Below, piece by piece: positions 7,645 through 16,326 of a stretch of 64,000 nucleotides of DNA. The notes under the pieces were generated by a model, which was not told the origin of the DNA, ran no database searches, and saw only the letters and a list, made by a program, of their open reading frames with translations. How positions within the stretch are numbered: position 1 is the first letter of the stretch; every line of letters starts with the position of its first letter. Source of the DNA: Slackia equolifaciens (GTDB taxonomy: Bacteria; Actinomycetota; Coriobacteriia; Coriobacteriales; Eggerthellaceae); the NCBI RefSeq assembly GCF_003725995.1, contig NZ_QIBX01000011.1, forward strand, positions 23,353 to 87,352, read 5' to 3'. The position numbers and the translations under genes were made by a program.

Positions 7645-9849
7645 CTACTCCTTGCTGACGGCAGGCTCCACGTCTTCGCCAGCAGGCTTGTTGTCGGCCG
7701 GCGCGCTTTTCGCGGACGCGTCAACCGCATCCTTGCGGCGGCCGAGAAGCGCAATGGCCGTGCCCACCATGAGCAGGCCGAATCCCACCCACGTGAAGCT
7801 GATGAGAGGATTCACGCGCACGTCCATCGAAAGCTGGCCGTCTTCGCTCACGCCGCGATACACCACGAACAGGTCCTCAAGCGGGCTGCCGAGCACGCTC
7901 GCGTTGAGCTTGGTCTGCTGCGTCATAGCGTCGAGCTGCACCGAAGGCGCCACATGGCCCAGATACGCCCCGCTGTTCACATCGTACACGTCGAACTGCA
8001 CGGTGTAGAGGTAATCCTCGCCGTTGTTGATCTCTTCGACGGAGCTGTCGGTATAGCGCAGCTCGTAGTCGTCTACCGTGAACGAATCGGCGGTATTCGC
8101 CTCTTCGTCGAAGTTGACGTACTGCACGGTTTCAGTGACATACATCGAAGAGCCGATCAGGCCTACCAAAATGATGGCCATGGCAAGGTGGGCAATGTAG
8201 CCGCCGAAGCGCGAGGAATTCTTAACCAGCAGCGTGAAGAACGAAGCTACCGGGTTCTTGCCCGTGTTCTTGGAGCGAGCACGTACGGCGCGGCCGATCA
8301 TGAACAGCGTGTTGAAGAACAGCAGCGACGCAACCGCAAAGCCCACCACGGCAAGGCCGTTGTAGTACCACACGGGACCCTCGTTTGCCAAGCCCTGCGC
8401 GTTGGAATCGCCCGCCGCAAGCGTGGCCTCATACGCCGGATACAGCGTGGTCACGAAGTACACCATGAGCACGATGAACAGCACGAGCGCGAAGATCGCG
8501 GGGATCTTGGCCTGCTTAAAGAACGCGCGGCGACCAGTTTTGCCCCAAGCGAGCAGCGGACACACCGCGATGATGAAGCAGTACACGATGCCCAGCGGAC
8601 GCGCCACGGCGTTGTAGGTGCCGGCGGAGAGGCTCTGGCCACCGAAGGGCAAGAAGCTCGGCAGCGCGCTTGAAACCGTCAGGTACAGAAGCAGCAGCGT
8701 GAACACGATCATGATCACGTTGTTGAAATAGTACGCGGCATCTTTGGACGCGAGCGATTCGATGGCATCGCCCTGCCCGAAAGACTTCCAGCGAATGACC
8801 AGACCCACGATGCCCATGAGCACCGAAGCCACGATCAACGTGCCGAACAGGTACAGCGACACGGGGTCGCCCGCGAAGGCGTGCACCGACTGCACGATGC
8901 CGGAGCGCGTGATGAAGGTGCCGACCACGGCGAAGGTGAATGCGAGGCAGGCGCACATGATGCTCCAACGCTTGAACGCGCCGCGCTGACGGTACACGGT
9001 CAGGCTGTGCACCAAAGCGAGCGCCACCATCCACGAAAGCAGGCTGGCGTTCTCAACGGGGTCCCATCCCCAATAGCCGCCCCAGCCGAGCACCACGTAG
9101 GCCCACACCGAGCCCAGGCCGATGCCGATACCCAGGAACAGCCACGAGAACATCGCGAAACGGCTGGAACGACGCACCCATTTGGCGCTCGCATCGTTGA
9201 CGATGAGCGCCGCGATGGCGTAGGCGAACGGGATGGTGAGGCCCGCGTAGCCGATGAACAGCGTAGGCGGATGGATGGCCTGCGCCCAGTGCTCGAGCAG
9301 CGAGTTCATGCCCAAGACCGAGGCCTCGGCGGTCAGCTGGCCGTCGGAGCCGAAGTAGTAATCGGGCGTGGTGATGAAGGGCATGTTGTCCTCGGAGAAC
9401 AGCAGCACGCCCACGAACGCCGCCAGCACGAGCTGCGACACGAAGAGCGCCATGTAGTCCATCGCGTCGTTCTTGCGCATGGCGCGCACGGCAACCACCG
9501 CGTTGAACACGGAGATGAGCCACGCCCAGAACAGAAGCGAGCCCTCACGACCGGCCCACAGGCCGCTGAAGCGGTACAGCGTGCCCAAAACGCCCTCTGC
9601 GCTGCTGTGATTCTCCAGCACGTACTCGATAGACATGTCGCCCGTGAGGAAACAGTACACCAGAATGCCGCAGCATACGGTGAGCGCCAAAAACGAGAGC
9701 AACGACGCCACGCAGCCGCCCCATGAGAGGGTCTCCGCAGTATCAGCGCGCCCGGTGCGGCGCAGAATCTGGCCCGCAAGCAGGCACACGATCGACACGG
9801 CCACGCCCGCGAAGGCGACGACCAGCCCGATCAATCCGAATGTAGACAT
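7645..9849 (-). CDS. ccmF: Cytochrome c haem lyase subunit CcmF
   Basis: The 734-residue polytopic protein has the WWD haem-binding signature (GWGGYWGWDPVENASLLSWM) with conserved His residues around it (EHWAQAIHPPTLFIGY, ALVHSLTVYRQRGAFKRW). A large external domain precedes the last helix. CcmF attaches haem from CcmE to apocytochrome CxxCH motifs. The length is normal for the family, with a Lys/Asp-rich C-terminal tail. It lies 91 bases after ccmE. No ccmH or ccmG thiol-redox gene is visible in the window. Confidence 0.95.
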   Translation of the reverse strand: MSTFGLIGLVVAFAGVAVSIVCLLAGQILRRTGRADTAETLSWGGCVASLLSFLALTVCCGILVYCFLTGDMSIEYVLENHSSAEGVLGTLYRFSGLWAGREGSLLFWAWLISVFNAVVAVRAMRKNDAMDYMALFVSQLVLAAFVGVLLFSEDNMPFITTPDYYFGSDGQLTAEASVLGMNSLLEHWAQAIHPPTLFIGYAGLTIPFAYAIAALIVNDASAKWVRRSSRFAMFSWLFLGIGIGLGSVWAYVVLGWGGYWGWDPVENASLLSWMVALALVHSLTVYRQRGAFKRWSIMCACLAFTFAVVGTFITRSGIVQSVHAFAGDPVSLYLFGTLIVASVLMGIVGLVIRWKSFGQGDAIESLASKDAAYYFNNVIMIVFTLLLLYLTVSSALPSFLPFGGQSLSAGTYNAVARPLGIVYCFIIAVCPLLAWGKTGRRAFFKQAKIPAIFALVLFIVLMVYFVTTLYPAYEATLAAGDSNAQGLANEGPVWYYNGLAVVGFAVASLLFFNTLFMIGRAVRARSKNTGKNPVASFFTLLVKNSSRFGGYIAHLAMAIILVGLIGSSMYVTETVQYVNFDEEANTADSFTVDDYELRYTDSSVEEINNGEDYLYTVQFDVYDVNSGAYLGHVAPSVQLDAMTQQTKLNASVLGSPLEDLFVVYRGVSEDGQLSMDVRVNPLISFTWVGFGLLMVGTAIALLGRRKDAVDASAKSAPADNKPAGEDVEPAVSKE

Positions 9850-9940
9850 GGAGGGGGAATCCTTTCTTAACTTACTCTATCGCCGCCCGCAGACGGCACA
9901 CCCCGGATGAGCCGGGGTCGGCGGGGCAAGAGCAGTCCGC

Positions 9941-10624
9941 CTATCCTTCCTGCGCGACGTCGGTGGCAACAAAGGAGCCATCGGCCGAAATCGAGCCCGT
10001 GATCACGACCGAGGTGCCATCGGTAATCGTCTCGGGCAGCGCGCCGTCGAAATCGACAGGAACCTGCACGGAGGAGTCCTCGGCATCGCACACCACGAAG
10101 CGCGCATCGCCCTGTCCCGCCGCGGTGAGCGTGCCTTCGGCCACCGTGCCGGTCACCTTCACCGTGGTGTCCACGATATCGTCGCCGTACTCAAGCAGGC
10201 GCGATACCGCGAGAGCATCGGTGGCCGATTCGTACTTTGACGGGCACTTCGTGACCAATTCGCTTGCCACCAACACAACGCCGTCCGACCCGGAATCCTG
10301 CAGCGTGCCCGTGCAGATGGCGGTCACGCCGTTGCCGAAGGTCGAAGAAGCGGCGCCTTCATAGCGCACATTCAGAGTCTGAGACTGGTCGCCTTCGGGA
10401 TCGTAGATGGAAAAGGTCAGCACGTTGTCCTGGGTGGTAAACGAGTTGTCCACCACGTTGCCTGAAACCTGGACGCGTTGGCCGCCATTGGCCCCGCCCA
10501 GGGCGTCGCTTACAGAGATGGTCTTGGCAGCGCCGCTTGAGCCGATCACGGCAAGCGCCACCGCAAGCACCACGATGATAACGCCCGTGACCACGACGAG
10601 CCTGCGCTTGGTCTTCGTGTTCAT
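9941..10624 (-). CDS. ccmE: CcmE-type haem chaperone with Cys haem ligand, duplicated OB domain
   Basis: The protein has an N-terminal signal-anchor helix (about 9-30) and then an OB-fold typical of CcmE (VQVSGNVVDNS, LTFSIYDPEG, LNVRYEG, VTAICTGTLQ, VLVASELVTKCPSKYE). The haem-attachment site reads CPSKY, a CxxxY motif, where E. coli-type CcmE has HxxxY. Cys-type CcmE proteins are known from Desulfovibrio and archaea. At 227 residues it is longer than usual, and the C-terminal part (VTGTVAEGTL, VVITGSISADGSFVATDV) looks like a second OB domain. The start follows TAGGAGC. It is first in the ccm set, after the nap terminator. Confidence 0.85.
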   Translation of the reverse strand: MNTKTKRRLVVVTGVIIVVLAVALAVIGSSGAAKTISVSDALGGANGGQRVQVSGNVVDNSFTTQDNVLTFSIYDPEGDQSQTLNVRYEGAASSTFGNGVTAICTGTLQDSGSDGVVLVASELVTKCPSKYESATDALAVSRLLEYGDDIVDTTVKVTGTVAEGTLTAAGQGDARFVVCDAEDSSVQVPVDFDGALPETITDGTSVVITGSISADGSFVATDVAQEG

Positions 10625-10706
10625 GTTCGCTCCTAAGGTATTTCATCTGGGCACATATGCCCCATACGTAAAATGGCCGCAAAAGCAGCAGCGTAAATTA
10701 TAAAAA

Positions 10707-10735
10707 GAAAAGCCCGCTCCAAAAGGCGGGCTTTT
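10707..10735 (-). terminator. Terminator after the nap operon
   Basis: A 10-bp stem (AAAAGCCCGC with its complement) is followed on the minus strand by CTTTTCTTTTTATAA, a strong U-run. It separates the nap operon from ccmE. The palindrome could also work on the plus strand. Confidence 0.8.
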
Positions 10736-10858
10736 CAGGTTTCACATCTTCGCCCCGGAAATACGCTTATTGCGGTACGGAGGTGGATGCGGTGTCGTCA
10801 TGGCGGGGCGCAAACCCCGCCGTTTTGCTCGAATCAGGCCGTTCGCCCGACCATCGCG

Positions 10859-11629
10859 CTATTCGGCGTCGACGGTGTGCAGCTGCTTGGCCTCAGACAT
10901 GGTCAGCCAACCCTCAGGAACGGGGGCGTCGCTGTGGCACTGGGTGCAATAGTTGACAGACTGAGCATGAGCCTTGTGGCACTGGGAGCAGGCCACGTCG
11001 CCGTGCTGGGTCTTGTGCGGGTTGCGCACCTCGGCCAGATCGGCGGTAGCGGCGATCAGGTCGTCGCGGTTCTTGAGCTCGGTGCCGTCATCGGTCACAT
11101 GGTGGCAGCTGTCGTTGAGGCAGAACTGCTCCTCATCCTCATAGCCGACGCCCTCAGCCAGGGTGGCCAGGTCGCGCTCGGTGGGGATGGTCTGACCCTT
11201 CTTGTTGACGCCCTCGACCTCGTAAGATCCGGTCACCCAGTGGATGCCCTCGTTGATCTGCTGGCCGATGTTGGGCACATGGCACTCGAGGCAGGTGGTG
11301 CCGTCGGTGACCTTGTGGTTGTAGGCCATCATGGCCATCTTGGCGTTCTCGTCGGTGATGTCATTGCCCCACTTGTCCTGGTTGCCGGTGGCATAGGTCT
11401 CGTAGGACGCGTCCATGGGAGTGTGGCAGATGGCGTTGCAGAAGCTAGGCTGCTCGTGCCAGACCCAGAAGCCGGCGCCAGCAGCAACGATCACAACGAC
11501 AACGACACCGAGGATGATCGGGAGCTTCTTCTTGCCGCCCTTGGCCTTCTTGGCCTTGGCATCCGTGGCAGTGGCCTCGGTGGTCTCTTCGACCGCCTCG
11601 GTGGCCTCGTTCTTGATCTCGTCAGCCAT
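10859..11629 (-). CDS. NapC/NrfH-like membrane-anchored multihaem cytochrome c
   Basis: The start is 11629 (MADEIKNE), preceded by AAAGGGGGG. The 256-residue protein has a cytoplasmic Glu/Ala/Lys-rich head, one membrane anchor (about 36-55) and an external domain with five haem motifs. CLECH, CSQCH and CTQCH are canonical. FCNAICH is CX3CH and CLNDSCH is CX4CH. This arrangement resembles NapC/NrfH quinol dehydrogenases, which pass electrons from menaquinol to NapAB. It is the last gene of the nap operon. Whether the two odd motifs bind haem cannot be told from sequence. NrfA is not present nearby. Confidence 0.8.
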   Translation of the reverse strand: MADEIKNEATEAVEETTEATATDAKAKKAKGGKKKLPIILGVVVVVIVAAGAGFWVWHEQPSFCNAICHTPMDASYETYATGNQDKWGNDITDENAKMAMMAYNHKVTDGTTCLECHVPNIGQQINEGIHWVTGSYEVEGVNKKGQTIPTERDLATLAEGVGYEDEEQFCLNDSCHHVTDDGTELKNRDDLIAATADLAEVRNPHKTQHGDVACSQCHKAHAQSVNYCTQCHSDAPVPEGWLTMSEAKQLHTVDAE

Positions 11630-11939
11630 GGATACCCCCCTTTCGTAGTTCGTTCCTCTTCCTTCACATGTATTCCGCATGCGACTTGGAGGGGAGCGCT
11701 GCGCCGCGACGACACTGACGGCAGCTGCGCACCGGGTTTGGTAGGCCGTATGCGAAATGCATCACTGCACTTTAACACACATCCTCCATACCTTTGCCAG
11801 AAATCTCTCACCCATTTGGGGGGAATTTCCTATTCATGCAGGTAGAAAACGTGCACATGCAATGATTTCGCGTAATTCTCCTCACAAAAGAGCACATGAG
11901 CGAAACGCGAAGCGCATCGCGCCCGGCAAAAGCCCGCGC

Positions 11940-12803
11940 TTACAAACGAGGATTCTTTGGAAGCGCGCAGCTTATGGAGAGGGCATGCGTCGGACACGCC
12001 TCCACACACCTGCCGCACAGCATGCAGTCGCCCGCAGCCACGCGATTCTCCCGCCCCGCAAGAGCGGGCTCGAGAATCTCCGGGGCGCAGAGGCATCGCG
12101 CCTTGCACCTGTCGCACGCCACGCACGCCTCATGATCGATTTTGACGCTCAGCAGCCCAACGACGCCCACCGCTTGATAGAAGCCGCCGAGTGGACAAAG
12201 CGCGCGGCACCACACGCGCCTCGCCCAGAAAAGCTCGGCTATCACGATGGCGATAAGCGTCCACACGCCCAAAAACGACCCGAAGAGAAGCGCACGGGTA
12301 AACGCGCCCACGGGGCTGAGCGCCTCAAACAGCGGGATGGACGTAAGTGCCGAGAGCAAGAGCACCGCCGCCGCCACGCCAATTTTGGCATGGCGCGGCA
12401 CCGGGGCCTCCTTAACCGCGATCCCAAGCTTCACGCGCAGCCAATCTACACCCTCGAGCAACAGGTTCACAGGGCACACCCAGCCACAGAACGCCCTGCC
12501 GCGCACGATTCCGTACACCACAAGCAGGGGAACCGCCCATAGAAGCCCCGTGAAGGCTACATCCTTTGCCGCAGCGGCCACCTGTAGCGCCGCATAGGGG
12601 TCGAGCAGATCGATGCCCGCCAGGTGCGACGAGGAGAGACTGCCCCACACGGGAAGGTCGGCAGGCGTCGTTTGCGGCTCCTCGCCGCCCGCATACTGGC
12701 CGGCGATCCCCCATCCCGCAGCAATGAGCGGAACGGCGAACAGGCACAGCATGGCAACCTGGACGATGCGGCGGGCGACCGTCCAGCCGTGGCGCCCGCC
12801 CAT
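11940..12803 (-). CDS. napH: Quinol dehydrogenase membrane ferredoxin NapH
   Basis: The start at 12803 has GGGAGG 8 bases upstream and lies one base after the napD stop; a longer form from 12830 would overlap napD and lacks a good site. The 287-residue protein has four membrane helices and the two NapH motifs CGWVCPVN and CRALCPLGG. It ends with two ferredoxin clusters (CVACDRCKARC, CMLCGRCVEACP). NapH with NapG takes electrons from menaquinol to NapAB. The second Cys group of the first cluster is atypical (CKARCLCAPE). Confidence 0.93.
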   Translation of the reverse strand: MGGRHGWTVARRIVQVAMLCLFAVPLIAAGWGIAGQYAGGEEPQTTPADLPVWGSLSSSHLAGIDLLDPYAALQVAAAAKDVAFTGLLWAVPLLVVYGIVRGRAFCGWVCPVNLLLEGVDWLRVKLGIAVKEAPVPRHAKIGVAAAVLLLSALTSIPLFEALSPVGAFTRALLFGSFLGVWTLIAIVIAELFWARRVWCRALCPLGGFYQAVGVVGLLSVKIDHEACVACDRCKARCLCAPEILEPALAGRENRVAAGDCMLCGRCVEACPTHALSISCALPKNPRL

Positions 12804-12804
12804 C

Positions 12805-13074
12805 TCACTCGCCTCCCAACGCGCCGGCATCGCCTAGGTTCTCATCCTCGAAATTGGCATACACCAAATCGATGCCGAGCACCCCCTCGATGCCGACGAA
12901 TCCGCTCGCGGTTGCATGGCTCGCGTCGATACCAGGTGCCTCGATGGTCACCACCACTTTGCCCGCCGTCTCATCGACACCGTGCACCTCGACCCCCTCG
13001 CGTGACGCGAGCTCGCACGCCACGGCGGAGGTGTGCTGCGGCAGCGTTTCCACTATCAAGCTGGAAATGGTCAT
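12805..13074 (-). CDS. napD: NapD chaperone for NapA signal peptide
   Basis: The small 89-residue protein has the NapD pattern: ISSLIVETLP at the N-terminus, GVEVHGVDETAGKVVVTIEA in the middle, and GVLGIDLVYANFED near the end. NapD binds the Tat signal peptide of NapA and delays export until the cofactor is inserted. The ATG at 13074 has GAGGAG 8 bases upstream; a GTG at 13083 overlapping the napB stop is possible but its ribosome site is too close. Confidence 0.85.
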   Translation of the reverse strand: MTISSLIVETLPQHTSAVACELASREGVEVHGVDETAGKVVVTIEAPGIDASHATASGFVGIEGVLGIDLVYANFEDENLGDAGALGGE

Positions 13075-13079
13075 AAGGG

Positions 13080-13496
13080 TCACTCCTCGCCCGAGCCGTG
13101 CTGGCCGGTTTCCTCCTCGGCTTCCTCGTAGTACGAGTCGTCATGCATCTCCTTGTTCGGGTCGACCGAATGGCAGCTGCGGCACTCGTAGCGAATGGGG
13201 TCGAGCTTTTGCGTGGACGGATCGTTGTCCACGTAGTGGCCGTCGGGCATGGCAACGGCGTTGCGCGCGTTGGGATTGCCGCGGTCGGTGGCGCCGTGGC
13301 AGCCGTAGCACTCGTAGGCGGTGTCGTTGACGTACTTCTCGTGGTAGGCGGGCATGAGGCGCGGCGTGGTCTCGGTGCCAGCCACCGCATCCGAAGGCTC
13401 CTCCTGCTGGGTGCCGCATCCCGCGAACAGCGCGCACGACAGAGCGAGCACCGCGGCGGCGGCAAGGACGAACTTGGGCCTCATCGTCATCTTCAT
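13080..13496 (-). CDS. napB: NapB-like dihaem cytochrome c lipoprotein
   Basis: The 138-residue protein has a signal peptide ending in FAGC, a lipobox variant, so it is probably lipid-anchored. Two canonical haem motifs, CYGCH and CRSCH, are spaced as in NapB (PRLMPAYHEKYVNDTAYECYGCH, then PIRYECRSCHS). NapB is the electron-transfer subunit of periplasmic nitrate reductase. It lies 17 bases after napA. The C-terminus is very acidic. The remote sequence match to proteobacterial NapB makes the family likely, not certain. Confidence 0.8.
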   Translation of the reverse strand: MKMTMRPKFVLAAAAVLALSCALFAGCGTQQEEPSDAVAGTETTPRLMPAYHEKYVNDTAYECYGCHGATDRGNPNARNAVAMPDGHYVDNDPSTQKLDPIRYECRSCHSVDPNKEMHDDSYYEEAEEETGQHGSGEE

Positions 13497-13513
13497 TGCA
13501 GCACTCCTCTCTC

Positions 13514-16057
13514 CTATGCCTTCGTAATTGCGACGCAGGTCTTTTTGTAGTCGGTCTCCTTAGACAGCGGGCAGTAGTAGTCATGCACCGCCAGGTTGAC
13601 CATCGTCTCGCGCGCGAAGAACGGCGCGAACACCAGGCCGGCGGGAGGATCGACGCGACCGGAGGTGGATACCTTGATGTCAAAGGTGCCATGGCGCGAA
13701 GTCACGCGCGCCATGTCGCCGTCGGCTAAGCCCAAGCCTGCGGCATCCTCGCCATTCATATACAGAAGGGCTTCGGGCAACGCGCGATTGAGCTCTTCCA
13801 CCTCGCGGGTCATAGAGCCCGTGTGCCAGTGCTCGAGCAGACGTCCCGTGCAGAACCAGAATGGGAACTCCTCATCGGGCTCCTCCGCCGGCGGCTCATA
13901 GGGGCGGAACACCACCGAGGGCTTCTGGTCGGTCGACTTGTACCAGCTCACATCACCGGCAAGCCCCTGCGTGCCGTACTGGGCGATACCCACCTCGTCG
14001 AAGCCTTCGGCTTGGTCCCCGTTGGCGAAACGCCATTTAGTTGACATCCACTTGCCGTCCACCTCGCGCACCGGCCAGCACAGGCCGTGCTGGGTCAGAT
14101 ACTCGTCGTAGGGCGCCAACTGCTTGGCCTCCATCTTGAGCTTCTTCTCCTCGTTGATAGCCGCGGCGCTCTCTTTGAGTTGCGGATTGGAGAAGATGCG
14201 GTACTCTTCCCATATCGCGCGGTTGATCTCGCGGTCGTCTCCGATGAAGCCGTCGGCTTGGGCATCCCAAATGAAGCCGAACAGATGCGTAAACGCATCC
14301 TCGCCGTTGATGGTTTCGCCCTCGAGCACGCGACGGGCCACCTGCATGAGCACCCATACGTCCCATTTGGCATCCCCCGGCGGATCCACCGCCTTCTCGA
14401 ACACCGAGGTGCGACGCTCGGCGTTACCGAACTGCCCCTCGCGCTCCACCCACATGGCAACCGGGAACACCACATCGGCGTAATCAGTGGTCACAGTTGG
14501 ATAAACCTCGTTCACCGCAATGAACGTGTTGTAGATACCCTCATGCTCGCCGTCCATCCCCAAGAAGCGCGTGAGGTTGGGTAGCGATTGCGCCCAGTTG
14601 TTATGCGCGCTCCACAGGAAGTCGATATTGCCGTTGGACATCTCGCGGAAAAGCTTAATGGTGTGGAAGCCCGGCTTGGCAATGGCATCCAAATAGCCCT
14701 CCGGCAAGTCCCAGATGGCTTCGGTGAAGCGGCGATGGTCCTCATTGGCAACCAACAAATCGGCAGGCAGACGATGAGAGAACGTGCCCACCTCGCGCGC
14801 GGTGCCACAGGCGGAGGGCTGCCCCGTGAGACTGAACGCGGTAGATCCAGGCTTACCGTATTTGCCTGAAATCAGATGCAGGTTGTGGATGTTGTGGTTC
14901 ATCCAGGTGCCGCGGTTGTGCTGGTTCACCCCCATGGTCCACAGGCTCATGATGCGCAGGTCGGGGTCGGCGAAAAGCCCCGCGAGCTCGGTGAGGTCCT
15001 CCACCGACACGCCGGAAAGCTCGCTTGCGTACTCCATCGTGTACTCGGAGAGGCGCTCGGCATACTCCTCGAAGGAACACGGCGTGGTGGCGTCCACCGT
15101 AGACCCCTGCTCGCTTTGGTCGTAGCCGTCCTCATAGGCGTTGCCGATGTTTTCCGACCCCGTCTTGAACTGCAGATGGTCGGCCACGAACTGGTGGTCG
15201 TACTTGTCGTTTTGAATCAGGTAGTTGGCGATCGCGTTTGCGATGGCCAGATCGGTGCCCGGCTTGAATATCAGCACCTTGTCGGCCGAGGCGCTCGTGC
15301 GCGTCTTGCACGCGGTTAAATCGTAGTGGCGCACGTTATCGCCCGAAAGCTTATGGGCGGTCAGGCGCGAGTAGAGCATAGGGTGCGCTTCCGCCATGTT
15401 AGCGCCCCAGGTGATGAATACGTCGGCGTTGTCCAGGTCTTCGTAGCAGCCAGCCGGCTCGTCGGTTTGGAACACGTTCATGAAGCCCACCACGGCGCTC
15501 GCCATGCACATGCGCGCATTGGGGTCGATGTTGTTGGAAAGCAGGCCCGCCTTCCAGAATTTCGCCGTAAGGTAGCCCTCGGTGATGGGCTGCTGGCCGC
15601 TGCCCCAGAACGCAAGGCGGCTCTTATCGGCCTTCCAGGTTTCCTTGAGCTTGGATGCCACCAGGTCGAGCGCCTCTTCCCACTCCGCCTCGCGCAGGCC
15701 GCTGCCGGTGCCCTTGGTGCCGGCGTCATCGCGAATGAGCGGCTTGGTCAAACGATCGGGCCCATAGAGAATCTTGCCCAGATAATAGCCCTTGATGCAG
15801 TTGAGGCCGCGGTTGGATTGGTTGTCGGGATCTCCCGTGACCGAAACCACCTTGCCGTCGCGTGTCTCCACGAGCACGCCGCAGCCGCAGCCGCAGAAGC
15901 GGCACACCGCCGTGTGAATCTGGCTCTCGCCCGTTGTCGTTTGAGCGCTCTGGCCGCCCTGCGCACAGCCCGAAAGCGTTGCCAGGCTACCACCTGCCGC
16001 TGCCAGAGCGGCGGCAATCGCGGTAGCCTTTACAAAATCGCGCCTTGTAACGTCCAT
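13514..16057 (-). CDS. napA: Periplasmic-type nitrate reductase catalytic subunit NapA
   Basis: The 847-residue protein begins with a Tat signal (TRRDFVKA) followed by LSGC, a lipobox, which implies a Tat-exported lipoprotein. The N-terminal 4Fe-4S motif is CRFCGCGCG with the fourth Cys at NCIKG. The molybdenum-ligand Cys lies in NARMCMASAVVGF, matching NapA's NARxCMASA. NapA reduces nitrate to nitrite using bis-MGD. The final domain has the usual HWHTGSMT and GLADGDMARVTSRHG elements. It is the core of a napG-A-B-D-H-cytochrome operon. The ATG follows GGGGGAAGG. Close relatives in the superfamily include assimilatory Nas and formate dehydrogenases, but context supports Nap. Confidence 0.93.
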   Translation of the reverse strand: MDVTRRDFVKATAIAAALAAAGGSLATLSGCAQGGQSAQTTTGESQIHTAVCRFCGCGCGVLVETRDGKVVSVTGDPDNQSNRGLNCIKGYYLGKILYGPDRLTKPLIRDDAGTKGTGSGLREAEWEEALDLVASKLKETWKADKSRLAFWGSGQQPITEGYLTAKFWKAGLLSNNIDPNARMCMASAVVGFMNVFQTDEPAGCYEDLDNADVFITWGANMAEAHPMLYSRLTAHKLSGDNVRHYDLTACKTRTSASADKVLIFKPGTDLAIANAIANYLIQNDKYDHQFVADHLQFKTGSENIGNAYEDGYDQSEQGSTVDATTPCSFEEYAERLSEYTMEYASELSGVSVEDLTELAGLFADPDLRIMSLWTMGVNQHNRGTWMNHNIHNLHLISGKYGKPGSTAFSLTGQPSACGTAREVGTFSHRLPADLLVANEDHRRFTEAIWDLPEGYLDAIAKPGFHTIKLFREMSNGNIDFLWSAHNNWAQSLPNLTRFLGMDGEHEGIYNTFIAVNEVYPTVTTDYADVVFPVAMWVEREGQFGNAERRTSVFEKAVDPPGDAKWDVWVLMQVARRVLEGETINGEDAFTHLFGFIWDAQADGFIGDDREINRAIWEEYRIFSNPQLKESAAAINEEKKLKMEAKQLAPYDEYLTQHGLCWPVREVDGKWMSTKWRFANGDQAEGFDEVGIAQYGTQGLAGDVSWYKSTDQKPSVVFRPYEPPAEEPDEEFPFWFCTGRLLEHWHTGSMTREVEELNRALPEALLYMNGEDAAGLGLADGDMARVTSRHGTFDIKVSTSGRVDPPAGLVFAPFFARETMVNLAVHDYYCPLSKETDYKKTCVAITKA

Positions 16058-16121
16058 CCTTCCCCCTTCTCCTTCGTCTCAGATAAGTCTTTCGTATCGA
16101 CCTGTTCCGTATTGATCTTTA

Positions 16122-16163
16122 GGTAGTGCTCTATGGGTAGTGCTCTGTGGGTAGCGCTCAGCG
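16122..16163. repeat. Three tandem 14-bp repeats upstream of napA
   Basis: Units begin at 16122, 16136 and 16150 (GGTAGTGCTCTATG and variants). On the napA strand each unit contains TACCCAT, TACCCAC or TACCTAA-like heptamers. They lie 65-110 bases upstream of the napA ATG in the 269-base gap after napG. They could be regulator sites; the gap holds no gene. Confidence 0.6.
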
Positions 16164-16326
16164 GGTTGTGCATTGGGCATGGCCCCTGCGTCCTCTGCGT
16201 CCCCTGCGCCGCGCCGGGTCGTGCATGCTCGCCAAATACGTCGCGTGCGCCAAGCTCGCCCCGGGGCGTCGAAAGCCCCTCGCCCAGCACCAAATCGGCT
16301 TGCCCCAAGCATCGAGGCAACCCGTT

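Noticed and set aside
6943..8673. A 576-codon plus-strand open frame across ccmA and ccmF
   Set aside because: Its product is His/Arg/Ala-rich and has no motif. The minus strand encodes clear CcmA and CcmF with all signatures.
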